A DNA stretch of 64,000 bases from Zantedeschia hybrid cultivar (taxonomy: Eukaryota > Streptophyta > Magnoliopsida > Alismatales > Araceae). Under the pieces are notes generated by a model. That model was not told the origin of the DNA and searched no databases. It worked only from the letters and a program-made list of their open reading frames with translations. The translations under genes were made by a program, and so were the position numbers. Positions 1 to 10,712 of the stretch are shown here, one piece after another. Positions within the stretch are counted from its first letter, which is position 1. Each line of letters starts with the position of its first letter. Where the stretch lies: contig JARZZO010000010.1 in NCBI GenBank assembly GCA_030544215.1, positions 54,911,564 through 54,975,563 of the forward strand, written 5' to 3'.

Positions 1-560
1 TGTAAATATCAAATCACATCCACATTCATACATCTCACATCCACATTCACATATATAGTACAGAGATTATATTCTAATTTGCATGCGCTTCCACAACTAT
101 ATATTATCCTTTGGTACTAGGCGGAGGTAAACCTCTACGCTGGGGTTGCCAGTTTAATATACAAAAGCAGTAATATAGTTTGCCAAAAAAACATCTATAT
201 CTACCAATGATCCAATTTTGCTAGAGTTACTTAAAAAAGATAGTATCATTAAAAGAAGTCTAACAATAATTAATGCGCTATGGACAAAAAACAAGAAAAA
301 ATATGCAAAGAGTCACTTCAAATTTCCACCACATCTACTCTACATCTTTAAAGACATCTACTCCACACCTTTAAAGACATCTACTCTAACTGATCATTCC
401 CAATAGATAGAATGATTATGACTGATCGTGATCTGGTGATACATCGAGTCAAGTGTACCAACTCAAAGTGGTTCGATGTCATTTGAACCGAGGTGTTACA
501 TGACACCTGCCTATGTGGACCAATAGTATCTTAATTGCAAGATGACTCACATGAGGCAGC
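1..560. other. Non-coding, nothing recognised
   Basis: AT-rich sequence with only short chance reading frames. There is a small run of CACATCCACATTCA-like repeats at the very start. No coding, RNA or terminal-repeat signal was found. Confidence 0.4.
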
Positions 561-1230
561 CTTGGGGCCTCTTGTTTCTTCCAATCGGGAGCAGCCTTGG
601 GGCTCTTAGGCGCTGGGATCCTGGGGGTCTCTCTTGGTGCCATTGGGAGCTTTTTATAGGCATGGAGGGGGGGCGGTTACTGTAGCTAAGTACTGTAGCT
701 GCAGTACCGCGCTACAGTAGGATAAGGATGAGAGGGAGAGAGAGAGAGAGAAATAGAGATGGAGAGAGATAAGGATGGAGGGAGAGAGAGAAGAGGATAG
801 AGATGGGGATGGAGAAGGAGACCGGCTGGTCTCTTCTTTTTCCCCTTTTTTTTTATTTTCGTAATTATCCCTGGCCTCTCTCCCTGCTTCCCTTTTTTTT
901 GTGTTTATCCTTCCCTTTCATCCCTATCTCTTCTCTCTCTTACTCCTTAAAAAAAAGAGGGCTGACAGGGGGGCCTTTGGAGGCCGGCCAGACCCTACTT
1001 TCTCCCGTGCTGCATTCTTTTTTTTTTTTTTTCCTTTGTTGCTAGCTATTGGAGCCCCAGCTGCTGTTGGAGCTGATTGCTGCTGCTATGGGATGCTCTA
1101 CTTGAAAATTGGTGCAGGTTTGCACCTGATTGGAGGCCATTTTTTTGCTGATTTTGGCCTTGTTTGGAGGCTTGTTTTGCTGTAGTTTCGGCCCTTTCTT
1201 CTTGTTGATTTGGTGTTGTTTCTATGTTCT
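560..1230 (+). other. LTR-promoter-like segment with GA and T tracts
   Basis: A TATA-like box (TTTTTATAGG) lies at 651-660. It is followed by CTGTAG-rich inverted sequence at about 679-721, where CTGTAGC repeats pair with GCTACAG. A purine tract (GAGAGA) runs over about 731-797, and several poly-T runs follow. This order (TATA, then GA/CT-rich leader) is common in plant LTR U3-R regions, but no matching second LTR, primer site or target duplication is visible, so this is only a suggestion. Confidence 0.25.
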
Positions 1231-2978
1231 TGCATAAAAAAAATCTGCATGTATCTCTTCTCCCTCCATTTTTTTAGCTTCTTGCAGATTTCTTTCATGA
1301 GAAAACTAGGTACATATTCCCTAGTTTTTTTTTTTATGCAAACATGTGTCTGATTTTTTTGGTTCAACAATAGACCAGTAAATTCTGCACTCACCTGTCA
1401 TCAGAACTTCTATTACATACTTAAGTGAAAATCTGCAACCAGGCTCCGACCTCCAGTCTCCTGTCCTCAACATTTGGGTCTGATTTAAACTTTAAAATGT
1501 CATAAAATTTCAGATAAAAATAGAAACTCTGAAAATTCTTCATCTTTGATGTTTCTCTTGAAGGCAAAGTTCCACTTCCGTCTTCTGTCCTCTCCCTCAT
1601 CCTGATAGATTTACACTTTTTTCTCTGCTTCAGCTGAATGTAGACTGTACAGGATTGGAAATCTCGCCCTCAATATAGGGGGGATCCTACCCCTAAAGGA
1701 AGGGGAAACCTCCCAGCTTCTGCCACTTTGGAAATACCTTTTTCTTACAATTACGGGCACCATCTCCATCTTTGCTCCCACACATACAGTTGTTGACATG
1801 GTTAACTTAAGCTCAAAAAGTGTCCCCCATATCAAAGTGTGAATGCTTATATTCTATTTCTAGTCAACACATTGGCAACAGTGGGGTGTAGACTGTAGAG
1901 TATTCATTCCCTCATAATATTTTGCCGGTTCTTCGATTATATCAGGAGTCTGTATATGGGGTTCACTAAATGGTCCTAGTAAATGTGTGGATCTTGTTTT
2001 GGATGGTATTGAGTGGCTTTTTTTAGTAACGATTTTATGAGATTTATATTCTTGCTTTTTGGGGCCCATAGAGCAAGCATGATTGAGTCTATAATTGAAT
2101 GTTTGGCTTCATCCTCGTAGATGCCCATGCTTTGGTCTGTAGTCATTTTCTTAACCTTAATCTTTTTGTATGTGTGTGTTTGAAAAAGGACTGGTTAATG
2201 CCACCTTGCTGATTTCCAAACAAATAGAAAGGCAGCCTCTGCATGTTTATTCTTGATCACCAGTGGTGTTTGAAAACCAATGGTTCTAAAAGCCCTGCTA
2301 TGCCAGCATGTTCAACTTGTGATGCTATACTGATGACCAGTTAAGCCTAACCCTACCCCATACTATTTCTGTGCTATGTAAACTTTTGATAATGTCTGTA
2401 AGACTGTATAGGTCAATTAATATGATCATTTCAAGTCGAACATGGTCAAGTGAACCCTATTCGATGTCTGTTTTTGGTTTTAATTCCCTGTAACCCTTTG
2501 AATTTTATATTCTTCAACGAGGAAGTTTGGTAACTCCATAACCTTCAAAAAAAAGTTTGGTAACTCCATAAACAAGCAGTAATATTCAGATGGAGAGGAA
2601 GAGAATGAGAGAATTTTGAAGGAAAGTTGAAAATGAAAATAATGCAACAAGTGTCATTGGACAACCGTGTTAAACTTTTACCAGCATAAAGTTATATATA
2701 TATTACAGCAGTAGACTATAGGGATGTAAATACAAAATAATCTGATTTTAATAGTTTTGCTACATATGAACATTATAGAGGCTTTTTGATAATTGAACTC
2801 ACTCACAAGGTTTCAGAACCAAAATCTTTAAGAGATAATTTAAGAAGTGGAGGACCTTAAAAAAATGCCACTAGTTGATTTCATTGGACTCTGGAATATT
2901 TCAGGTCACATGAGGCCATGCTTCTAAAACCCCCAACCACTTTCTGAATTTGGACAATGAAGTCCCTGAATGTTTTAG
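1231..2978. other. Non-coding, nothing recognised
   Basis: AT-rich sequence without a reading frame that resembles a known protein. A small local duplication of AAAGTTTGGTAACTCCATAA lies near 2525-2570. It could include an untranslated part of a gene, but nothing supports one. Confidence 0.35.
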
Positions 2979-3304
2979 AGATGAAATCCCAAAACCGCGG
3001 TGTTGAGATTCAGAGGCACAGGCTTATATGCACTGGAACCATAATTTAGAAACCGATATAGGACTAATTGTCCAAAGCCACCATGGGCCAATAGCCAACA
3101 CTCCCCCTCACGGCCACCATGGGCCGTGGAAATGAAAGGAGAGGTGAAAGAGGTCAGGCCCATAATCAATGCTCTGATACCAAGATGAAATCCCAAAACC
3201 GCGGTGTTGAGATTCAGAGGCACATGCTTATATGCACTGGAACCATAATTTAGAAACCGATATAGGACTAATTGTCCAAAGCCACCATGGGCCAATAGCC
3301 AACA
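2979..3304 (-). mobile_element. Complete TRIM (terminal-repeat retrotransposon in miniature)
   Basis: Two direct repeats of 122 bp (2979-3100 and 3183-3304), almost identical, flank an 82-bp interior. Read on the minus strand each repeat starts TGTTGGCTATTGG and ends CATCT. The right-hand repeat is followed at once by TGGTATCAGAGC (3182-3171), the usual plant primer-binding site for initiator tRNA-Met. The left-hand repeat is preceded by a purine tract GTGAGGGGGAG (3111-3101). TTTAG occurs on both sides (2974-2978 and 3305-3309) as a 5-bp target duplication. There is no coding capacity, so it depends on another element's proteins. Confidence 0.9.
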
Positions 3305-3309
3305 TTTAG

Positions 3310-4784
3310 GGATAAATCCAAGCCATGCAAACTTGAGAACTCAATGTGCAACCATGACTCGTGAATAAACGGGACCACCTAGCTAGTTGGTCGGACATTT
3401 ATAATTATAGATGTTTAATAAAAGCTTAGGGTTAGTGCTCTAATGTAAGTTGAGCAAGACAACTCAAGTTGTTTAGGTAAAGGATATTCAGTTCCATCCA
3501 TGATTTGTCAAACCGAGCAGGCTAGTCCCAACCTCATTCAAGCAAACTTGACTTTTCAACCTTTGAACTCCTAGTTTTGGGGTGGCTCATATGAATGAAT
3601 GGATCCAAGATCTAAGAATTTTATGTTTTCTTCAGTTTTTTTATTTAACCGAATTGGAGGAATTGTTAACTCAGGAATCTTTAACTCAGCCACGTAACAG
3701 TCAGAATGTGACATGTCCACCAAGGTTATAGTGTACGTCTATGCAAATCAAGTACCAAGCATTTCCAAGTAATTTACATTAATAATAAAGTCGCAAAACT
3801 ATAATTAATCATGTGAGGAATTAAAGCACAAAATGCAAAGATTAAATTACACTGCCTAAAACTTAATGCCCAGTGTAGGCCAAAAGTAGCAAGTTTTACC
3901 ATTCCCAACAATATATGACATGTAAGCACTATAATCCATAACTCTCCTGCCTGTTAAAAATTTGTGAACAACCAAGTGCAAAGCCTATTAGTTTGGGATT
4001 TTTTTTCATAACATGAGAAGATATTGACATAAAAGATCAATTCTGAAAACTGACGAGAGGAAAATTTCAGGTTTTAAGATTATCAGTTTTCAAACCGACT
4101 TCCATAATTTTAGACTAAAAAACTAGAATGTGAAAAACAGAATATTAAGATCAGGTAAAAAGAACATTACATCGGTCAATACAATTTTAAATCCACATTC
4201 AGGTTTTATAGCACTCTAAATACAAGAAAAATATATAGTAGAATTTACTGCACTATGAACACAAAGAAAATATTATTAACATATTTTCTTATTTGGGAGA
4301 CACCAAATAACCTCTCAGACGAAATCAGCTGGTACCGTGGAAGATCTTTGCTCTTCCTGACATTTTTTTTTATTCTGATCAATATAAACTTAGTTAACAT
4401 ATATTTTAAGACAAGATGGTTCTTTTCATAGTTTCACAAACTTTTTCGTGACCTGCTCCAACTCCCAACCTGGTAGATTGATTCCAAAGCCATTGAACTA
4501 TTTTAGAGATTTCTACTTTCAGTTCATTGGCATTTGTGCTTTTTGTTTGAAGCTAATCAGGTAGCTTCAATAGGGACGAATGACATGAAGTTCCACAAAC
4601 AGAACTGGATTGGACAGAAGACACAAGAAATCGGATAGTAGTGGAGATGGATTATTGGCTCAACAAGAACATATCCTAGACAAATGACAAACTCCACAGG
4701 GACAAAGTAATATCTCATACGTTTCCGACTTAATAACTACAGATTTGAAAAGCTATTAAATCCTTCTCATCGGAGAAAAATTAC
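3310..4784. other. AT-rich non-coding DNA
   Basis: No convincing reading frame, terminal repeat or RNA gene. It may be the body of the CACTA element whose end lies at 5528, because no opposite CACTA terminus was found in the window. Confidence 0.35.
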
Positions 4785-5528
4785 CTGAAGGTGGCAACGA
4801 CGGTCAAAGCAGGGAAGCAGAACCCGGCGGTGTGGACGGGAGCCGCAGACGGTGGCAGGTTGAGCGACCGGGAGGCCCTTACCAGTGGTAGGAACGGGGG
4901 AGGCAGCGGGCCGAGCGGGGGGAGGGGGCTGGCGACAGGAGCGGGGGAGGATGGCAGCACGCAGTCACAGTGGATGCCGGCGGGGAGAGGATGGGGAGGG
5001 GAGCGGAGGTTGGCGCGTGGTCACAGCGGATGCCGGCGGGGAGAGGATGGGTAGGGGAGCGAAGGCCGGCGATCACAACGGAAGCCGGTGAGGTGAGAGG
5101 GGGGTGCGACGGCGGGGAGAGAGCACGGCGGTGGTTAGGGCGTCGGAGGGGGAAAAGAGGGATGCAGGAAAAAGAGGGCTCGGGGTGGGGTTGGAGTAAG
5201 AATTTTTGTCAACGGCTATAACTTTAGCCGTTGACAAAAAACGGGTATGTCAACGGCTAATGTGTTAGCCGTGGACATTTAATTTTTTTTCTTTTATTAT
5301 ATATGTCGACGGTTTGTTCGAAGCCGTTAACATATATGCTACATATATCAACGGTTAAATTACAGCCGCTGACATATAATAGGTATATGTTTACGGTTAG
5401 CTGAACCGTTGATATATAACACAATTGTAAACGGTTATTTGGTAGCCGTCGACTAATAATCTTTTTGTCAATAGATACCTTTAGCCGTCAACATATACTC
5501 GCTGACAAAACCTATCTTCCTTGTAGTG
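4785..5528 (-). mobile_element. One end of a CACTA (En/Spm) DNA transposon
   Basis: On the minus strand the sequence begins at 5528 with CACTACAAGGAAGATAGG, a typical CACTA terminal inverted repeat. The next 3 bp outside (CTT, 5529-5531) would be one side of the target duplication. Inside lie six short hairpins built on GTCAACGGCT/AGCCGTTGAC (5211-5453). These match the subterminal repeats that CACTA transposases bind in known families. Further in is a GC-rich block (about 4785-5200) that ends at a good donor site, CAG/GTAATT, at 4784-4779, so it may be a first exon. The other terminus was not found. Confidence 0.7.
5211..5453. repeat. Six subterminal hairpin repeats of the CACTA element
   Basis: Imperfect palindromes of about 26 bp lie at about 5211-5236, 5249-5276, 5307-5333, 5348-5374, 5390-5413 and 5427-5453. 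Each has arms like GTCAACGGCT and AGCCGTTGAC around a 6-8 nt loop. A half copy (TTAGCCGTCAAC) lies near 5480. In CACTA elements such repeats are transposase-binding sites. Confidence 0.75.
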
Positions 5529-5829
5529 CTTCAACAATAAACCCAATAATGTTGATGCAATTTGAAGGCGCCTTAATGATTTTAAGAAAGCGACATATAT
5601 ACCATCAGTTACTTGGTAAGAAATAGTTGGTATCACATCACATATCTCAACATAAAAAACGATGGTAGAGTAGAATTATCTGTAATTCAGTTTTTCTTCT
5701 TTTGTAGTCGAACCACTGCGCCAGGCACAACCATATCTGTAATTCTCCCATATCTGCATTAATTTCATGAGGATATGAAACAAAAGATCATCTGACCTAT
5801 GCGTCTAGACCGTCTGATGCAAGATAGTC

Positions 5830-6264
5830 ATGGAAGGTATTAAAACTCCCCCCATTCTTGTCATGAGATATGCCTTGATGGATGTGGATTTTTGGTACTC
5901 CTCAGCTTTAGCAAACCAAGTCACTACATTGGAGCCTTCACCTGCTCCTCCTGTTTGGATCCCTCCACCCCTTGGTTCATTCAAGATCAACTTTGATGGA
6001 GCTTCTTCAACCTCCTGTGGCTCTGTGGGTATTATCATGCGCAACTGGCAAGGTTCCCCTATTAAAGCAATCCCACATCTACTGATGTCCTTTGATCCAA
6101 TTATGACCGTCGCAATGGCACTTTATAGAGCTCTTCTTTTGGCCTGGGATCTCACTTTCCCTACCATTGTCGAAGGTGATACCCAAGTTCTGATAAACTC
6201 TGCTCTCAAGAAGATTTATCCTCCTTGGAAAGTGAAGACACTCATTGAGAACTGCCATCATATC
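5830..6264 (+). pseudogene. LINE RNase H domain, 5' part (split by the hAT element)
   Basis: The translation contains a plant LINE-type RNase H fold (RVT_3 family): FKINFDGASS at about residues 50-60, then GIIMRNWQGSPI, then IVEGDTQVLI. The aspartates of NFDGA and EGD are present. The middle acidic residue expected in the AE-type helix is not clear (MALYRALLLAW). The reading frame is interrupted at 6265 by the hAT element and resumes at 9722. The copy is strongly 5'-truncated, since no reverse transcriptase lies upstream. It would have worked in a LINE polyprotein; it could also be an RNase H-like host fragment, but the poly-A after the 3' part favours a LINE. Confidence 0.7.
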
Positions 6265-6470
6265 CAGTGGCGGATGCATGAATTTGATCCAGTGGGGTCC
6301 TTAGATTAAGTACTATGGACCAACTTGAAGGTTGGACAGTTAAGACTACAAACGGGTAGATGCATGATTGTATCTATTAAGTTATCAGTTTAGAAATATT
6401 ATCCGTTAATGATCTTATAAGTTAATGATCGGTCGAGTAATTAAATTTGAGTGTATCATATGTATTCGGC

Positions 6471-6760
6471 TGGATCACAAATATTAACATCTATGAAAAG
6501 TAAAATAAAATATAAATGAGCCACCACTCATGTCACTGGATTACAAACATTTAACATTAAATAAATAAATAAGAATATATAAATGAGCCACCTCCCAGAC
6601 TCCCTTGATCACAAAAATTAACATATAAGAAAAGTAAAATAAAATGTAAATGAGCCACCATCCAGGTTCACTGGATCACAAATATTTAACATTAAATAAA
6701 TAAATAAGAATATATATAAGCCACCACCTAGACTCACTGGATCACAAAAATTGGAGAAAA
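6471..6760. repeat. 66-bp minisatellite inside the hAT element
   Basis: About four and a half tandem units of 65-69 bp. Two alternating unit types share GGATCACAAA at the start and AAATGAGCCACC near the end. One type carries AAAAGTAAAATAAAATATAA, the other TTAAATAAATAAATAAG. A shorter array of the same units occurs at about 34570-34745. Confidence 0.8.
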
Positions 6761-7819
6761 TCTTATGTGGATTTGATACCTTGACTTGGCCATGTCACTA
6801 TATCGACAACCTGACAATCTTTTGCAATCTTTAGATATTGACAACTTAGAACGGAAGATAAACTTTTCAAAATTAATAAAATTTATCTTTCTTGACTTTC
6901 AAGTAAAAAACAAACATTTGCTGTAAACTGCCTTTGGGGAGACCCTATGCACCCAAAATTTACATCACAAGTATGACAGAATAAGCATGAAATGGGAATA
7001 AAGCATCCTTTAGATCCTAAGATGAATCTAAATGGACAAGAGCGAGATTATAACATGAATCTTAGCATCAACTTTTGTATAACCTGGTCAAGCACAACCT
7101 CATGCAAGACCCTCTCAACCTCATGCTTTATGTTGGGATCTGTCTACGAAATTAGGTTATGTGGATGTGCCGAGTTTAAAGCATTTCATTGTGAATGGTG
7201 CTGGAAATTTTCTGGTCCTGAAGCTCTATGCTTTCCTTGCTTTAGCCTTTTAAAATCTTATTATGTAGATGGGTTTTAATTTTTGTTCACTAGAAAACTT
7301 TTGGAGATAACCATGGAGGTAGTTTGCTCTGTGCTGCCTTTAATCCAGGCCAACAATATCATGTGAGTCAGAATTCACTTATCTTTGTTTATTATATCCC
7401 TATGTTTAGGGATTGAGTCAAAAGCTCATTTTAGGGATTCATTATTAGGAGTTCTCAGCAAAAAAGTTATTAAGAATGCGAAGTCTTAAAACACGTCGTG
7501 TTTCTTTGCCACTAAAAAATTAGATGCTAATCCTATGCATATAATTTGTGGGTACTAACCAAATTAGATGCTACCTACCTAATATAAACCTTTATGTACA
7601 TTAGCAGAAATATGATAAACGCAAGAATCTCACACTTTTAAAAGCACTTAGAGGTCTAACATTTTACAATTCCTTTATATGAGAAACCTTGACTGAAAAA
7701 GATTTAGGCAGCTGCATAGACACGCTGATAAGAGTGAATGATTGAACCATATTTATTATGGAAACTATTTCTAAAATTTTAAAGAAACAATAATTTGAAA
7801 TTTGAAATTTCATAAAAAT

Positions 7820-8170
7820 GAGATTTATTATGGACCATCAGATCATGACCCATTATTGTTGAAAATTGCTCAGGTCCAAAAGTGTCCGGCTAGGTTCTGT
7901 TTTCAGGGTTTGTGGACAGCATGTATCTTTCTTACATACTGTCAGGGAGGCATGGAATAATTATCAAGGCTGGCATGCTAATCGGTTTGAGATCCTCCAA
8001 TTTAGGCAAAAAAGTGCCAAGGCTGCGCTCAAACTAGCCATGCTGGAGGAGCAATTTTGGGCACAAAAATCCACCAATGGAGGCATCAATTATGCTTTCC
8101 ATGCTTGTTTAAGGGAAAATGTATGGGTACTGATACAAGATTTTACCTTATCATCATTAAGGGAATAGAT
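7820..8170 (+). pseudogene. Possible LINE endonuclease/RT-linker fragment within the hAT
   Basis: In one frame there is GPSDHDPLLLKI, close to the SDH-P-LL motif that ends the LINE endonuclease domain. It is followed, after a frame change, by FRVCG-x-FLHTVREAWNNYQGWHANRFEIL, which looks like the linker between endonuclease and reverse transcriptase. No catalytic RT motif follows and the frame ends by 8168. It is probably an old LINE piece carried in the hAT interior. Confidence 0.4.
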
Positions 8171-8766
8171 GCTCTAATATCCTTGAAAGATTCATATATT
8201 CTCATCAAAAATTAGCAACGTCATTCTTCAAGATGAATGTCTTAGAGCCAATGTTCTGAAAATTTGTACTCTAAAACCATGATACCAATTCAGTCCAATT
8301 AGGCTATGGTATCATGGTCCCCTTACTGATTTGCCCCCCATGATACCGCGGCACTACAATAAGCATCTTTTGCTTAGAGTCCATAGGCTAGTTCCTTTCT
8401 TACATTTTGTTTAGATCTCCTGAATATATTTATATAACATACCAAATCAGCCAAAACTATATTGAGTTTAAACTCACCTAGGAGCTTCTTTCTTGGCCTA
8501 AATAGATCCTTTAAACATGAGGTTTCTCTTTTACTGATTTTTTCTTTTTTTTAATCATGATGTCATGGTGTTACTGTAAGAGGCTTAAAATATGGGGCCT
8601 CATTACAACTAAGTATGCAAATACAAATACAACATCACAAATAAACCTAATGGTCCAAATCAAGTCAACATATGAGAGACTAAGAAAATAAATCAGAAAA
8701 AACTATGCACAATTTTTTTCCCATGTGCGGTGACCTTATTGTTAAATAATAATAAAAAGAAATAAC

Positions 8767-9600
8767 CTTGTTCTGGTTCTGCAGCAGCTGCAGTGCAATG
8801 GGAGACCGGCCGGTAGGGGTGACCGGAGTTAGAGTTGGAGTTGGAGGGCAGACTGGGCTCGGGCCGCTGCCTCGACAGCTGGTGGCTGGCAGCTAGCGGC
8901 CGGCAGGGCTGGGCAGAGCCGAGCTGGGCAGAGCCGAGCTGGGCAGAGGCCCAAGGGGCTGCAGCTGGAGCCTGGTCACTGGCGAGGTTGGACGGAGCCG
9001 TGGAGGGGCCGAGGGGGTACTGCGTTGATGGGCGGTAGCGGACCGACGGTGGAGGTAGGCGGGCGGGTGCCGCTGGGCAAAGGCCGGAGCAGTTGTTGGC
9101 CGAGTAAGGAGATTGGACTTGGAGTCTCGAAGGGCAACGGCCCCAGTGGATCCAGCGACGAAGCCGCGGAGGCCGGAGGGGGTGACATTGACACAGGTGA
9201 CATGAGGCAGGGTTGGGCTGGGCGGCTGGCGGCCGACGACAGTGGGGCTGGGCCGGGCGGAGCCGGGCTAGGCTGGGGGGGCTAGATGGCTGGCAGGCGT
9301 GGCAGAGCGCCGGAGCCGCGGAGGGACCGTAGAGGGCAGCGGGCCGCCAGCCACGGCGGTGCTAGGCGGAGAGCGGGCGTGCGATTGGCCGGTGGCCGCC
9401 TGGCGCCTGCTGTCGGGTTGTCGGTGCCAGTGGGGTGGGGGGCCTAGGGGATAGGGCTCTGGGGACTGGGAGTCTCGGTGTCCCGCACTCGCAGAGGAAC
9501 GGACGGGCACAAGTGGAGCGGAGACAGGAAATGGATTGGGATTTGGGCGTTTGCTTGGACTGTTGAAGTGGGCTGGGCAATCGGGTAGGCCCAATGGATT
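8767..9600 (-). other. GC-rich exon-like block of the hAT element
   Basis: Strongly GC-rich sequence beside the right terminus of the hAT element. On the minus strand it ends in CAGAACCAGAACAAG followed by GT (8766-8765), which is a good splice donor. A very similar end, with its donor, is seen at about 36147 in the larger hAT copy. It may be the 5' untranslated first exon of the transposase gene. Reading frames run through it in several phases on both strands, as expected from GC-rich DNA, so no protein is claimed. Direct GAGCTGGGCAGAGCC repeats lie at about 8920-8950. Confidence 0.4.
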
Positions 9601-9713
9601 CCTGCTTTTGGCCAGTGGGGTCCTGGACCCTTAAAATCGGACTGGATCTCTAAGAATTCAAAAGTTCAGTGAGCTCCTGGGACCCCACACCTTACACAGT
9701 GGATCCGCCACTG

Positions 9714-9934
9714 ATCATATCCTTGCTACTGGCAGCATTTCTTTGCAATTCTCTCCTAGATCTTGCAACAAGGCCGCTCACGCCTGTGCTAAGCATGCTT
9801 TGTTCTCAAACTCTGAGCATTGTTGGGAGCCGTCCATACTCCCTACTTATATTCTTAATATTGTTACTGCTGATGTTCCAAACTCTACTCTTAATATTTG
9901 AATGAAGGGTCACTTTTATGATAAAAAAAAAAAA
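9714..9934 (+). pseudogene. LINE RNase H, 3' part, and poly-A tail
   Basis: After the hAT element and its target duplication the LINE reading continues: PRSCNKAAHACAKHAL at about 9746-9793 matches the end of plant LINE RNase H domains (R-x-C-N-x-A-A-H-x-x-A-K). The frame stops at about 9903. A run of 13 A residues at 9922-9934 is the expected 3' tail. Together with 5830-6264 it forms one 5'-truncated LINE copy. Confidence 0.7.
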
Positions 9935-10429
9935 ACGTCTCCAGACACATGAAATCGAATTGTACGAAGATATGTCTGAAAGTGTTGGATGGTCCAGATA
10001 CATACTGTGCTCATTCCGACAAAAGCTTGAAAGCACCAGACACGTCCCGGCCTTTCGTACTCATTAAATGAGTGGCTTCTCGTGTAGTGCTGGTCACTTC
10101 ATAAAACCCACCGGCGCTTCCAGCAATGCATAATCCCAAACATGCACACACAGATAGATAAAACCCTACTACTTGTACGTTGATGGATAAAACCCTACTC
10201 CGAGAACCCAGCTTGCTAGTTGTTCGAAGTAGCTTTAGCCACGTCCGTTAGAAAACTTCAGTGACTGGCATCATCAATAGATACGATACGGATATCATAA
10301 CCTAATCGTATGTATGTTGACCCCTGCTATCAACGTCAAGCTCGTTATATACGTCTTGTTGCTCGGCTCCCACCCACATCATAATCCCAATAATTTAGCA
10401 TATCCTAGAAAGTTCATGCGTGATAAGGT
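9935..10429. other. Non-coding, nothing firm
   Basis: Mixed-composition DNA without a credible gene. On the minus strand from 10090 there is CACTACACGAGAAGCC, which looks like a CACTA terminus, but no partner or 3-bp duplication was confirmed. Confidence 0.3.
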
Positions 10430-10712
10430 ATTAAGATGCAAATGATCGTATCTTATAAACCACAAAATTCGGGTTTTATGGTTTGTAAGAGGGTATCAGA
10501 GCAGTGGTGGTCTAATCCAACTTTATCTTTCTAAATTTATCATCCAATTTATGTCACTTCTTATTATCTAATTTCTACGGTCCATCTTGACCGTAAGAGA
10601 GAATGTTGGAGTGACTATATAATAGTCTTACATCGGTTAATTTCAATTGTGACCAATACTTATGATCTTGGGCCTCTCAAATTCAACACCTGAGTTTTGT
10701 AGTTTGTAAGAG
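10430..10712 (+). mobile_element. TRIM-like or small LTR-element remnant
   Basis: GGTATCAGAGC (10492-10502) is a plant tRNA-Met primer-binding site. It is preceded by a stretch ending GGTTTGTAAGAG. About 100 bp further on, TGTTGGAGTGAC (from 10604) opens a segment that ends with the similar GTAGTTTGTAAGAG at about 10712. This fits 5' LTR end, primer site, short interior and 3' LTR of a small element. The two LTR copies are too diverged, and the left start too unclear, to be certain. Confidence 0.4.

Larger units (their letters stand above)
6265..9713 (-). mobile_element. Non-autonomous hAT transposon inserted in the LINE
   Basis: The termini are inverted: left CAGTGGCGGATGCATG, right (minus strand) CAGTGGCGGATCCACTG, sharing the first 11 nt. 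The 8-bp sequence ATCATATC flanks it exactly (6257-6264 and 9714-9721), the hallmark of hAT insertion. The interior has a 66-bp minisatellite (6471-6760), AT-rich DNA and a GC-rich block next to the right end with a donor site near 8766. The same minisatellite and donor region occur at 34.5-36.28 kb beside a decayed hAT transposase. This element is therefore probably a deletion derivative of that family that kept exon 1 and the first intron but lost the transposase. Confidence 0.88.

Noticed and set aside
8835..9594. Host gene encoding a Gly/Ala/Trp-rich or Pro-rich protein
   Set aside because: Open frames exist in several phases on both strands of GC-rich DNA that lies inside the hAT termini; better read as a transposon exon.
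8352..10090. A second CACTA element between CACTACAATAAGC at 8352 and CACTACACGAGAAGCC (minus strand) at 10090
   Set aside because: The two ends match only in the first seven bases, and the left one lies inside the hAT element while the right lies outside, so they cannot be one insertion.
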